A stretch of 64,000 nt of DNA, from NCBI RefSeq assembly GCF_947507565.1, contig NC_089182.1, forward strand, positions 3,410,001-3,474,000. The letters run 5' to 3'. Positions within the stretch are counted from its first letter, which is position 1, and the number at the start of each line of letters is the position of its first letter. The position numbers and the translations under genes are program-made. This document shows positions 34,234-46,900 of this stretch, piece after piece. Origin of the DNA: Oscarella lobularis. Taxonomy: Eukaryota; Porifera; Homoscleromorpha; Homosclerophorida; Oscarellidae. The notes below the pieces were generated by a model, which saw only the letters and a program-made list of their open reading frames with translations, ran no database searches and had not been told where the DNA came from.

Positions 34234-35004
34234 ATGCTTCGTCGAAACTTTGTGCCCTTTCTTCGCTTTCGAATAGACTGCATACGAATCTTCGTATCTA
34301 AATCGACTAGTTCAAATGAATGTGCTGATACGTCCCTCAAGGAGACACTGAAACGACCTCCAAACTCGTTCATTTTATTTTCTCAAGACGTTTACGAAGA
34401 ATTGAAACGCGAGCATCCCGATTTGAAGAGACCACAGTTGATGTCTCTAATGGCGACAAAATATAAGAAATTGAGCGAGTCGGAGAAAGAGCGCTATAAA
34501 AACATGTCAAAATCACTTCGAGCGAAATTTGAAGTAGAAAAAGGTCCCGTATTACGAAAACTAGGCGGACCGACCAGGAAACGATCTGCCACGCCCTACG
34601 GGTTATTTTGGAAAGATCTCTTTGCTACGGGACAGTTACCTCGAGAATCCATTTCGAAGTTGATGGCACGTGAAGTTCAGCAAAAATGGATGAATTTGAA
34701 AGATGACGAAAAATCGAAATATTTTGAAATGGCTCAGGAGGATAGAGATAAACATCGTGCTCAGAAGGAAGCCGTTTTTGCTAAAGCGGAAAGTCACAAA
34801 GTGAAAAAGCCAAGAAACGCGTTTACCTTGTTCGTCGTTGATTTAAATGAAGCGGCCCAAGCGGACATAAAGGGAAATATGGTGACCTTAGCGTCGTGTC
34901 TGTGGAAAGAGATGAGTAGTGAAGCAAAGGGAAAGTACATTAAATTAGCCGCGGAAGAAAGAGAACGATATAAATTGCAATTATTAAGAAATAAAGAAAC
35001 GTAG
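34234..35004 (+). CDS. TFAM: Mitochondrial HMG-box protein, TFAM-like, with three HMG boxes
   Basis: TFAM packages mitochondrial DNA and starts its transcription. The 256-residue intronless protein opens with a basic, hydroxylated leader (MLRRNFVPFLRFRIDCIRIF) typical of mitochondrial import. Box 1: RPPNSFILFSQDVYEELKRE to KERYKNMSK. Box 2: KRSATPYGLFWKDLFATGQL to KSKYFEMAQEDRDKHR. Box 3: KKPRNAFTLFVVDLNEAAQA to KYIKLAAEERERYKLQLLRN. Vertebrate TFAM has two boxes, so the third is notable. It could be another mitochondrial HMG protein rather than the strict TFAM orthologue. Confidence 0.8.
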   Translation: MLRRNFVPFLRFRIDCIRIFVSKSTSSNECADTSLKETLKRPPNSFILFSQDVYEELKREHPDLKRPQLMSLMATKYKKLSESEKERYKNMSKSLRAKFEVEKGPVLRKLGGPTRKRSATPYGLFWKDLFATGQLPRESISKLMAREVQQKWMNLKDDEKSKYFEMAQEDRDKHRAQKEAVFAKAESHKVKKPRNAFTLFVVDLNEAAQADIKGNMVTLASCLWKEMSSEAKGKYIKLAAEERERYKLQLLRNKET

Positions 35005-35018
35005 TAATTGGGGTTGGA

Positions 35019-37816
35019 TTATTTCTTTTGTATAGAAACCGCCCATTTTGGCTTGGCACTTTTTTTCAAGTCAGCGGCTAATAAATGATGCACAATCTAT
35101 ATATATAGAGAGAGATACACAGTAGATGTGAAAAAGTCCACGTATGATGTTGTGTACCTTTGTTTGTAGTGGGGCCACTTGAACTGTATGGGACAAGGTC
35201 TTATGATGAGACACGCAGTTGTTGCTTCCACTGCAGTCAACATTCACAGAGACGCTGCTCTTGTCTTTCTCACTTCCCTATCACCAAAAAAGGGAGAGAT
35301 AGATGCCATGCCTCCTTTATCAGGAAAACTGAAAGCTTGACTATACAAGTGTGGAGAGAGAGTCCACTACGTAAAGTGAAAGCAAGAGAGTCGGAGCCAT
35401 GCTAAGGACCTATATACAAGGTAAAAGACTCTACTATATCTAAAAGACAGACTCTATAAGGTAGAGGAGACTCTATAAGGTGAAGGTGGAAGACTCTATT
35501 AGATGAGGTAAACTGCCAGACTCTACAACGTCAGACACTCTGTCTGTCTATTTTTATTTTTACCTGATTGTATTCTACGGCGAGCGTCGTTCTTCCGTGA
35601 ATTTCAAGTTTATGAAAAACGATTCCCGGAGGATTGGTTTTCACGTGAGCGCTGTGTCCGTGTCGTTGAATTGCGTCAATCATCGCCGACTCTTCTCTCG
35701 CTCCAATTCGACCGAAACTCGTCACGCTCACTTCCGGTTTGCACTGCTCACAATAAACGTCAAAATTGAAACACCACGCCTAAAAATATAATTAAAATAG
35801 ATTAATTAAATGAGATTATCGTGTTGTCTTACGTTAACAAATTCAAGATTATTGTTGTATCCAAATGCTTTGAATGTTTCCCACAGATCTTCAACTCCGT
35901 TTCCCTGCTCATCTTTCACTGTTTCCATGTGCAAATCAAAAAATCCTTTCCTGGTCAGTTTATCCTCTTCAGACATTTCAAAATTTTCTATATAAGAAAA
36001 AATCGCTAAAGGTCGATTCACGTTGATTATTGATACCTTTCATAATATCCCACGTTTCGTTGTCGCATTCTTCTTCGCTGGCGACAATCTAAAAGAAAAT
36101 TTCTATTGAGAAGACTTCTATTGGGGGTTGTACTCACTTGAAAATAATTGAAATCTTTTCTGCTCAATTTTCCGTCTCCGTCCAAGTCAGATCGAACGAA
36201 TATTTCATCCAAAACTCGTCTAGAAAACAAGAGATGATGAAAAATGAGTTTTTTGACGTAAACGCCCCCTTACTTGCAGTCTAAGGTAAATTGGTTATCA
36301 TCATCAATCAATTGCTTTTTTGAATTGTCGTCGGATGGTTTGGAAGGAAGGTGAGAGAAGTAGCAACCGGACGTGAAAGGGAAAAGATGATAGACTGATT
36401 CACCGGGGTCAATGTCTACTTTTAGTAGCTGACTCTGTGGCAGTTTAATTAATTTTATAAATATTTATCTTCTTTTTCTACCTGTCCTCCCTTTTTTCCG
36501 GATCCGTCTGTATAATCAATCATTTCAAAATTAGAAGAGGATTCGCGTAAAAGAAACAGAGTGACGTCAGTTGGAATTTGGCTCACTAAACAAAGACACT
36601 TGATTTTATATGGAGAAATAGCTCCAGGGTCAACTTGTACTTAGAGACAGAAATAGGGTCGTAGGCTTGCTCACTTCCACTCGGAATTGATGACATGAGA
36701 TGTTGGATTGTCTTACGTAAAAACAGCTCTTAGCACGAACGTGATGCCAAGTCTAGAGTCAATGGAATGTCGCTCTTCTATTTATTTAATTAATTATGTC
36801 TCCTAACCTTACCTTTAGATTTTTCGGTTCTTTTACTTTTGATTTGCTTCTCTTTTTCACAGGCGATAATTTCGATTCCTTTGCTGTTATGACGTTTTGA
36901 AATTTTGAAATTTCTGATGATGATTTTGCTTTGAGTTTTTCTTTGGCGTCGACGGCGGCGAGAGAAACGGAAGCTGTCGTAAATGTATCACTCTTCGATT
37001 GAAGTTGATGACGTTGAGATGATGGAACCATGACAACCAAGTCATCTTCTTCTTCATCATTGTCACTTCCTTCAGAAATAGTAGCAGTTGCTTCAACTGT
37101 TTCCACAATTGGAGTTGAATTAGGTAAAATATTTATCGTTCTCTTTTTTTCATTTTCTTGTTTTTGTGTGAAGAGTTTTTTCAAAGCGGCTGTTTGGCAT
37201 TCTTTGCTCGTGCTTAAAACCATTTGACAGAATTCAGCGTAGTCTAATTTTCCATCTCGATTTGTGTCTGCGTCATCCATTAGCGCCTGCACTTCTTCAT
37301 CTGATAGCTTTTCTCCTCTCTAATACATCAAAAAAAACATCAAAATACATTTATAGACTATGGGCATTTTTTTGACTTTTGTTAGAAGATTTTTGAGTTC
37401 TCTGTGTGAGATGAAACCGTCTCCGTTTGTGTCAATTTTTTTGAAAGATTTCATTAGATCGTTCATAGTTTGAGGTTGAATTTTGCGTAGAATGGCGTAA
37501 AATTGTTCAAATGTCACTTGAAGGAAATTTCGCTTTTGGAACGATAAGAAATATTTTTCGCCTACTTTGTTCATCTTCAGCAGGCCAATGAGAATCGACC
37601 AATTTACGAGACGGATTTCTTCCAGACTGTTGCAGCACTAGGAAAGAAGAAAGAGATAAAAATCGACGTTTGGCCGGTTTTTGAGGTCTCACGAGAAGTA
37701 AAGTCGCTTTTCTTCGTCAAATTGACCTTTGTCGTATCGAACAATGTCAGCCACGCGGCTTCCGCTTCGCTATAAGCGTCCGAAACGGCTGCAGAGACGC
37801 TCGCAGTCGTCGCCAT
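35019..37816 (-). CDS. EFCAB7: EF-hand protein EFCAB7
   Basis: EFCAB7 works with IQCE to anchor the EVC-EVC2 complex at the ciliary base for Hedgehog signalling in vertebrates. From 37816: MATTASVSAAVSDAYSEAEA, AWLTLFDTTK. Calcium loops are DTNGDGFISHREL, DTNRDGKLDYAEF and DLDGDGKLSRKDF. EFCAB7-specific stretches follow: GFFDLHMETVKDEQGNGVED, LWETFKAFGYNNNLEF, EQCKPEVSVTSFG, then CVSHHKTLSHTVQVAPLQTK and a last exon IVHHLLAADLKKSAKPKWAV, SIQKK, with TAA at 35019-35021. Its stop is 14 bp from the TFAM-like stop. One intron (35399-35530) carries a degenerate repeat of AGACTCTATAAGGT. Confidence 0.9.
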
Positions 37817-37867
37817 GTTGTTATTCTTCGAGACAGAGTGATATCAACGTCGGTTTCAAATGCAAAG
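37817..37867. promoter_or_regulatory. Shared promoter interval EFCAB7(-)/RPF1(+)
   Basis: 51 bp between divergent ATGs, the shortest such interval in the window. Confidence 0.45.
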
Positions 37868-39055
37868 ATGATGCTAAAGAATAAGCAGAGACGACAGGAA
37901 CTCTATCGTAAAGAGAAGAAGATAAAAAAGAAAGAGAAGAGAGAAAGGCAGGCGAAGAGGAAACGAGAAGCGGAGGAAGAAATGGAAGGAGAAGAGGTGC
38001 ATGGCATGAGATTCTCATATTAGACTAATCTAGACGTTCTACGTAAGACTGCTCCACCTCCCAAGCAAAAGCCGAAGACGATTGAAAGTATGAGGGTTCG
38101 CGATGAGACGATCGTTGAGGAGAACGATGAAGAGGTGCCCGAGATCCCTAAAGGGGGCCCCACATCAATTTTTCGATTTAGGTTTTGGCTGATGAAAAGA
38201 CCGATGAATTGTCTGCTTATTTCGATCAAAAAACGACGCCTAAAGTGCTTCTAACGAGCAATGCAAAATGTCATCTCGTAAGAAGAAGGACACATTTTTT
38301 AATTAAAATTTTTCACCTTTCTGATCAGAGAACGGTCAAATTCATGGAAGAACTTCTCGACACAATTCCCAATTGCGAGTTTCGTCGACGAAAAATCGTC
38401 GACGTCAAAAAAGTGATTGAGCAAGCGAAAGATCATCAATTCACTGACGTCATCGTCGTCAACGAAGATAGAAAACAACCAAGTAAACACGAAATAGATT
38501 AATAATTAAATAATTAATTGACGTAGATGGAATATTTTTGTGTCATCTACCTGATGGCCCAACAGCTCATTTCAAATTGACGTCAGTCAAACTGAGTGAA
38601 CAAATAAGAGTAATTGAATAAATAAATAATTAATTTATATATGATTATTTCGTATTAGCGTCATGGCAGACGAACTCATCATAAACCGGAAGTTCTATTA
38701 AATAATTTTAGTACGCGATTGGGTCATACTGTGGGTCGTATGCTCGTCGCTCTTTTTCCTCAACGTCCCCAATTCAAGGGGAGAAGTGCCGTCACGTTTC
38801 ATAATCAAAGAGACTATATCTTCTTTCGACATCATCGATATATTTTCAAAAATGAAAAGAGGGTTGGAATGCAAGAATTGGGTCCGAGATTCACTCTCAA
38901 ATTGCGTTCGCTTCAAAGGGGAACATTCGATTCAAAACACGGCGAATTTATTTGGATTCATAGGGTAAGCTTTGGTATTAGTATTTATTTATTTATTTAT
39001 TTTCGTTGGGTAGCGCAAAGAAATGGATACGAGTCGGCGCAAATTTCATTTATGA
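37868..39055 (+). CDS. RPF1: Ribosome production factor RPF1 (Brix domain)
   Basis: RPF1 is a nucleolar Brix/sigma70-like protein for 60S assembly. The start at 37868 gives [20 protein letters not shown], matching the family's KNKQRR. After a splice to [20 protein letters not shown] the Brix domain follows: [100 protein letters not shown] and [20 protein letters not shown]. The last exon reads [13 protein letters not shown] (TGA 39053-39055), the conserved C-terminus. Confidence 0.96.
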
Positions 39056-39290
39056 TGATTATGCAGAAAACTCTTGCTTGTTGTATTTTAAAAAGTCGAT
39101 GGCATAGGACTGTCAAATAGAAAAAAAAGGAAAAGGATTGTCTTGAGCGCAGCAGCAGTAGTAGTTCCTAGACTGTGGTGCGCCACTGCCGCTTATTATT
39201 ATTATTATTATAGATTATTCTCTAATAGACGCGGGGTCGTCGCCTATTTCGTCATAATTATCCCTCCCTTCCTTTTAATTAACCTTTTTA

Positions 39291-40283
39291 TTATGATACG
39301 ATGCATTTTTGTTGTTGTGAACCGTTTTTCGTCGTCGCCACTCCTTGATTGGCTGCTTGATGTCGTAATGATAACAATTTCAATTGATGTTCTAAAAGAT
39401 CGGGATTGACTAGTTTAATTTGTTCCATGAGAAGCTGAAAGGCTTCCGTTATATTGAGTCCAGTCTAGGGGGGAAGTGATTAGGGTTATTGGGGTTATAG
39501 GGGGGTTAAGGGGGTTACCTTGGCTGATGTTTCTATGAAGGGACAATGAATGGAACGACAATAGGTGACGATTTCATCGAAAGGAATCGATCGCGTCGAT
39601 TCGAGATCCTTTTTATTTCCCACAATGACCATGGGTAGTTCGTCTTCGTCTTCGTGTTCGCGTAGAATTTGTTCTCGAAGTCGCTTCACTTCCTGCCAAC
39701 TGAAAGGCGAATTGATTGCAAAGAGAACGAGAAAGGCGTCGCCGTGCGATAGAGCCGTATTTCGAAAAGCCGAGAATTCGTCTTGACCCGCTGTATCCAC
39801 GATTTCAACGTCAAATACTTGACTACCATATTCCACCTTTTAATTAATTAATTAATTAATTAAAAGAATTCATTCATTTATTTTAGTAGTACGTACCTCT
39901 TTAAAATAGCTCTCTTCTACGCTCGCGAAAAGTCGAGAAAAGAAAAGAAAGAGCAATCAATATACATGTATGTATGGGGGTGAGACACGCCCCTCCCATG
40001 ATGTTGCTTACCCACTGTTGGATCGTAGTACTAAAGAAACACATTACGTATATAAAGATAGGCGCGAATGAAGGACGGCGAATACCTCGACGAATTCGTC
40101 TTTCAAATATCGCAGCGTAACACAGCTTTTTCCAACTCCGCCGCTTCCCACGACGCACAGCGTTATAGGAGCGACAGACGACGTTGTCAACGATCCAAAC
40201 TTTCCTCTCTTACTTGCGCTAGTCGCAGTGACGCTCTTCGCCGCCCCTCCGTTTGCTAGAACTGCGGAGGACATGAGGATCAC
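39291..40283 (-). CDS. Ras-family small GTPase, prenylated
   Basis: A membrane-anchored GTP-binding switch. A 40-residue N-terminal extension comes first (second Met is 40274). Then G1 VVGSGGVGKSCVTLRYLKDE, the effector YYDPTV...ESYFKE, G3 DTAGQDEFSAFRN, G4 NKKDLE and G5 ETSAKT. The C-terminus is GSQQQKCIVS, a CAAX box ending in Ser, which predicts farnesylation. The first exon's FVE joins YYDPT, giving the Ras/Rap/Ral-type effector loop. The subfamily (Ras, Rap, Ral, Di-Ras) is not settled; DTAGQDEF rather than DTAGQEEY sets it apart from classical Ras. Confidence 0.9.
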
Positions 40284-40537
40284 GTCAAAGGCTCTCTTTT
40301 TCTTTATTCCAACGAAACGGCAGCTTGCGCTCAGCTCTACTTCGACGAATGAAGAGCGTCAACAGCCTAGAGGCGGACTCAGCAGCCTTTTGCGCTGTCG
40401 CGTGTGCAGAACGGAGTAAACAAGTGGTGAACGCCCACGTCAATGCTTACGTCATTTCAGAGAGTGAACAACAGGAAGCGCGCGCGCGCGGCAGAGAGAG
40501 AGAGAGAGAGAGGGAGAGAGAACAAACACCTTTTTAG

Positions 40538-42716
40538 CTAATCGTCTTTTTTGATTTGACTCTTCATCGACGACCAGTAGATGCAATTCTTCGTTTCAAG
40601 TCCAAATTGGACGTAGTGAAAATAGGCGAGAAAGAGCAGAAAGTGAAGACAAGAATAGATGGAAATCAAAACGGGATAAAGATCGGGATAAAAATGTGGC
40701 GGTGGAACGAAGTGATAGCCAACATGAAGCAATCCCATTCCACAAATTGAAGTCGAAAACTAAATAAAAACAAAAAATTACTCTCTAAGTGCAGAGACAA
40801 AAAAAAGAATTTACTAATAATTTGGAGAGTCTGTCAGGAAAGAGACGAAAAGTGGTAAGAGAAAAGACGAGAAACAAAGTCACCACTCCCAAATATGCCC
40901 ACGTAAGACCGTCTTTTAGAAACAATGGATACATGCTACAAGAAAAGAAGATGATGACGGTTTTTGTGAAAGATACGCTCTACTGTATTGTACCTAGATG
41001 TAGCAATAATAAGAAACCAAACGGATGGAAAAGGACCGTAAGGCAAAAGCAACGTTGCAATGCTAAGACAACAACAACAACAACAACATTGTTATTGGTG
41101 GTAAACATCCCACTCCATCTTCTTACGTACAGAGCAGCAAGCAAAATTGATTTTTCGTGGACTTGAAACGAGAAGAGAAAGAAAGACAGAGACGAATTCA
41201 TCTAACCAAATGCATGAAATCACGTGTGTTAATTAGAGAAGACTACATTTTCTCACCAAAGAGAGGAGAAACTTTTCGAAAGTAGGTTTTCTGACGAGAT
41301 TGATAGACGAAGGAAGAAGACTTAGTAACGTTGTAACAAAACTGTCGATAAGCAAAGCAACTGACGTCATAATAAAAGAGACGGTACAGTGTTCTGACTG
41401 ACCAAATGCGAAGGAGCTGATCCCCAGAAAAGAGATGTTTTAATTTCACAATTACAGAAAGAGAGCACCACACATTAGCTACTTTGTCCTGAGACCACCG
41501 AAAAATAAATCAAAGATGACGACAAAAAATGATCTGTACCTCAAAAAGTCCTCTTGCAACGGGGAAAAGTCGATGGACAACTTGCAGTGCTGAATTTACA
41601 TTTCCCAGGAACGGTAACCAGCTACAAAGGGAAAAAATTAGATTCCTCCTGGGTAATTAGGTAGTAAAATTCAAAGACCATAAAATAAAGGTGAGCAGAA
41701 CACTGAGGCCCAAATAGAAAAATTTTGTCATCCTATCAAAAAATCAAATGTATGTACACTGTATCATGTACACAGAAGACTTGGGTACCTTTTGTGGAAT
41801 GTTGATTCTGACCAACAACGACCCAATAGGTAAAAGAAAAAGGGAAAGGAATGATAGAGTTCCATTTGTTTGTAATTGAGAGCACAAGAAAAAGCAATTG
41901 ATGCCAGAATATCGTTTCCATTTTCAATACAAATAATTGCCCAAAGAGCAAATCCTAAACTGACACAGTTGTACCTAGAAAAAAACATCATCATAAGCAA
42001 ACGTTTTTAAACAGCGAAAACATACTGGAAATGACCGTGATCAATCAAAAGAGTGGCTGGCTGGAGCAACATAATGAAAAAGAGTAGCACTTTGGGCACT
42101 TGATGATCTTTTGTCTTCTTCACACAGCGGATGCAAAAGAAAAACAAAGCAGGAATATATATCAGTAAATCCACAAGAAAAACTGTAGAAAAGGATCTAT
42201 TTTTTAATTAATTAAATGATGTACAGTACAGACCGGTGTATCTCATAAAACGTTTGTGGTCAAGAGTTTCAAATCCTCGAGACGAGTGAAGTGCCACCCA
42301 TTGAGGATTGATCACGTTTGCACTGGGGAGAAAGAAATTCAATACAAAAAAGACGTTTGGTATGAAATATTTTTTACATGTATCCGCAGAACCAGCTGTG
42401 ATATGCCGTCAAAGGTGGATAGTCTAGACCCCAATAGAGAAGATTGTTGTCCGTTCCATTTTCGTACCAGTGAGAAATAGGTAAATTATATGTTATCTCC
42501 ATCCAATGTCTCTGAGCTTCAAAATCTCCGTACATAGGTCCTTTTGAAGCGCCTAGAAAGATAAAGGAATCGTGCTTAGGGAAGGCAGGGGAGAGATTCT
42601 AAAGTCTGACCTGAATAAGGATGAAGAGAGACGCCGATGCGAACGAGAAGACTGACGAGCAGAGATAAAACCCAGCACGACCAGTGACTGTCGATTTCCT
42701 TCTCCGACGACGTCAT
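40538..42716 (-). CDS. ALG6: Dolichol-P-glucose:Man9 glucosyltransferase ALG6
   Basis: ALG6 adds the first glucose to the lipid-linked N-glycan precursor in the ER lumen. From 42716: [32 protein letters not shown]. Next come [30 protein letters not shown] (luminal acceptor/catalytic loop), [92 protein letters not shown] and [19 protein letters not shown]. Many membrane helices are present. The C-terminus KSQIKKDD is a KKXX ER-retrieval signal. About ten short introns interrupt it. Length and motif order match ALG6 rather than ALG8. Confidence 0.94.
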
Positions 42717-43188
42717 GGAGCTAGAGTAGGTCCTTTTTCTCAGTGCAACCCGAAGTCTAATCCGGGTTCTCAAGTCAGATGTGAGGGCGTGGGAAATCCG
42801 TCGACCTCGTTTCGAACAAAATCAACTGTTTAGACTAATATTTGGAAACGCGTACATTTGCCTAGTGCAATGGTGTAGTATTTACTACGGAGGATGCGTA
42901 AAAAGAGGGAATCGTTTGAGTGCGGTTGGCTTGGCTCCCATTTGTCAATAGTCGACCAATGCGCGATGCAATCGAGCGAAAGGCACCAACGAAAGTTCGT
43001 AGAAATAGGAAAGCGACGAGTGAGCGAGAAAGGCGTAATTGGTGATAAGTGAATTATAATTGGCATGCGTAGTTGCAAGTGAGACTCGCCCCATGCAGTC
43101 GTGACGCACACGCTGGCAACGATGCCAACTGGGCGCTGCTGCTACGACGAGTCGACGTCAAAGGCGAAGCCCCTCCCTCATTGACAGA
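42717..43188. promoter_or_regulatory. Divergent interval ALG6(-)/NOX5(+)
   Basis: 472 bp with no supported gene. It holds the presumed promoters of both genes. Open frames on the minus strand here show no family likeness. Confidence 0.4.
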
Positions 43189-43940
43189 ATGCAAGTGGTC
43201 GTCGGTTCGACACGCCTTCCACGAGGCGTATCTTTCATTCAAGTGAAGCCGAGAACGCCTTTGTCTTTTCTCGCTACCAACGGCTCCCTATCGATCGATG
43301 GAGCGGCGACAAAGAAAGTCTGCGCTGGCGGTGGACAGCAACAACTTCACACTCCCGCTGCCATATGTCAACAAAAGGCTGTTCAATGGTTCCGGACGAA
43401 TTTTATTCGAGTAGGAAAACGCGGATCTATGACGCTCAAGGATTTCAAAAAGGCGGCCAGGGAAACGGAAGTAGGTCTTCGATTGCGTCAGTTCCTACTC
43501 TACTCTTTGTTTATCCCTAGGGTTTCGCCGAGAATCTCTTTGAACTCTTTGACACAGATCACTCGGGATGGGTGAGTCTACAAGAGTTGGTGGGAGGCAT
43601 GGCAAAGTTAGCAAGGTCTGTAACTCGATCTTGCCTCGATTGCAATGCCAATGCTAATTGCTTTCTCTTCCCCTCTTCTCTCTCACTCTCCCTCCCTCCC
43701 TCTCTCTCTCCCCCACACCCCACATTACATTACACAGTAGAGACAGTCACAAGAAAATTGTCAAATGGTTTGAGCAACAATTTGCTCTCGTCAGCGGCGA
43801 AGACTTGCAATTGCAACTTTACGAATTTAAAAAGGCGTTGCAAATAAAAGGCGTAAGTTGTCTCCGTACGTATCGGTGCTCGTGTGAGTGGGATATAACA
43901 CGCGCATTTTCAATCACTTGCGCCGCTGCCGCCGCTGCCG

Positions 43941-43978
<38 letters not shown>

Positions 43979-46900
43979 CTGAGGCGGCGACAGTGGGGGA
44001 GGGGGTCGCCGGGTCTCTCCCATGTAGAGAATGCGATGCTATCTACCTAGCTATACAGCTAGCTCTCTTGCTTGTAGAATATTTCTCGACGCTACGCGTT
44101 CTACTGAACTTTGATTAGTAAAAAGACCGACACGATGACCGGTTTCTTGCCGTCATCTACGTCTTTTTCCCGCTTTCTTTAGTCTATACAACGCATAATG
44201 AGTAGTGTTAGCATGTCTCCCCCGTTTCACTCTTTAGTAACGCTGCCGCTTAGTGCATCACTTATGATAAATGATTTTGCGTCTTTTTAGTTCAGCGAAC
44301 GATTTTTTCAGCTCGTCGATTTAGATGGCAGTGGAAAAATAACGTTCAACGAGCTAATGCGAAGTATTGACAAATTAACTTGGTAAGAGGTCTTTGTTTG
44401 TGTATCGAATGCAAGAAATTAGAGAATCAGATTACAATCTCCCGCTGCGTATGTTTGTGGTCGTTCACGACCAACTAGACCACTGCATAGGAGGAGAAAC
44501 GATGTCCTTCCGGTCGCTTCCTCAATTCCGAGGAAACGACACTTAGCACGCGTACGTCTGCATAGTGCTCCAGGCTAGTTGGACCACCGTGCAGAAGCTG
44601 CAACCTCCTCCTTTCCATATATGCATATAACAACGACGCCGCCGACGACGCCGGCACCGGTGACGTCGGCGGCGGCGGCTTCAACACTTTTTGGATAGAA
44701 GTACGTGTGTCAATCGCTACTAATGTTCGCTTTCTATTGAACGAGAGAGAATCAACTCCTCCTCCTCCTCCTCCCCACCTCCTCGTACTCCCACTAAAAT
44801 CTAACTTGGGCTTTTGTTTCCTAGTTTGGATCGAGATGCAAAGTGGTTGTCATGGTTTGAACAGCAATTTTCTCTCGTTGCTGGATCGGATCGTCAAATT
44901 GGATTGTCTGAATTTAAGAAGGCGTTGCACGTTAAAGAGGTAAAGAGGTAGCTAAAAGAGTCAATCCTTTCTCTTTCTCTCCCACACCGCGCCGCTACCC
45001 ACTAACTACATCACTAAGCCCCGCGCATCATGCAGCACGTTGTAGCGTCGTCGGTTGCGCCTTTAGCTCTCGCCTTCGAGGAGGGCTTTGCCTTCTGATA
45101 ACAGTGGCACCAGACAAATTAGCGGTCACCTCTACCCACATGTAGCGTGACTTGATGTGGGAGGAGGAGAGAGATCGCGCGAGAGAAGAGGGGTGTGGAA
45201 CATGACCTACTTTAGACTATTCATTCTCTCCTTCTTATTTTTAGTCATTTTTTGCCGAACGATTTTTTCATCTTTTTGACAAAGATGGAAACGGCAGTAT
45301 CAGTCTGCAAGAACTCATGGCTGGTCTCGGAGTTCTTACATCTGGTTCCGATACAGACAAGTTACGCTTTCTATTTGAAGTCTACGATGTTGACGGTACG
45401 TTTGTGTGTACGTTTGACGTCATCATCTCACCTTTTCTTTGCGTAGGAAATGGATGCATTGAGCCCCAAGAGCTGAGAGTCGTTCTCAAATCGTGCATGG
45501 ACGAAAGTCGTCTAAAATTCAGCGACGACAAATTAGACGAATTGACTCGGGTATTTATATTCGATCGCACCGCAATAATTGGCGGCAATCGTCTATTTAG
45601 GCATTGTTTGAAGATGCGGACGCCGATGGAAGTGGTGCAATCAGCTTCGAAGAACTAAAAGCAGAATTAGACAAACATCCTGGAGTACAGGAAAATCTGA
45701 CGATAAGGTACGTACGAGTTTGATGTCGTCCTCCCAATTCGACGTTATATATGATAGTGCGGCGAATTGGCTGCGACCTCCGCCTCCTTCCTCTCCCAAA
45801 TCGTTTTCAACGTTTCTTCCTCACTATCTGACGTTGAAATACATGAGAAATAATTTGCGAGTGGTCGTCACTGTCATTCTTTTTTTCCTGATCAACGCAG
45901 GACTTTTCGCTTGCAATTCGTACTTGTATCGAGACTCGGGAACGTTCGTTTCGATAGCGAGAGGATGCGGAATGTGTCTCGATTTCAACAGCGTTCTCAT
46001 GATTGTTCTCATGCTGAGAAAATTCTTGACGTGGCTACGAGGAACTCGATTGGCTCCCTATCTTCCTCTCGATCAACACATTGAATTTCACAAAGCGGTC
46101 GGAATTCTTATTGCAATTTACAGCATAGGTCATTGCCTCGCTCACTTTATTAATATCGGTATGCCGCCAAAGAATTAAATAATTCAATAGCATTTGATAC
46201 TGTATTTAGGAATAATCGTGACAAAGCCAAACTCTACGGATCACTATTGGGAATATTTGTTTACGACAAAAAAAGATTTTGGGTGGGTCAATGGATCGGC
46301 GGGAATATCAGGATTGGTGTTGTGCGTTATTTTGACGATCATGATTGTCTGTTCGCAACCGTGCATTCGAAGAAAAGGATATTTTGAAGTACGTTTTTTC
46401 GTTGAGGAGTTTTAAGTAAACATTTTGATACTTGTTTTAGGTTTTCTATTGGAGCCACATGCTCTTTGCTTTCTGGTATATTCTTCTAATACTCCATGCA
46501 AAGCATTTCTGGAAATGGTTCGTCGTTCCCGGTTTGTTGTACGCGTGCGAAAGAATCATGCGGTCGAAATGGGTCAAACTCGTTCAATACGGGAGAACGT
46601 ACATAAAGGAGGGCATTTTACTTCCCTCCAAGGTGAAGACATGCACACCATTTTACTTACTTATTTATTTATCTTCTTCGTACGTAGGTGACTCATCTTG
46701 TTATTTCGCGACCACCTGGCTTCAATTTTCAGCCGGGAGACTACATCTTTATCCAAATTCCTGAAATAGCAAAATACGAGTGGCATCCATTTACCATTAG
46801 CAGTTGTCCCGAACAAAGTGACGTCATCTGGCTGCACATTCGCTCAGTCGGAACTTGGACAAACAGACTATATAAATTTTTTGAAAAGCATAACGAACGT

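Noticed and set aside
42830-43242. Two minus-strand frames between ALG6 and NOX5
   Set aside because: No recognised motif, no splice support, and one overlaps the NOX5 first exon.
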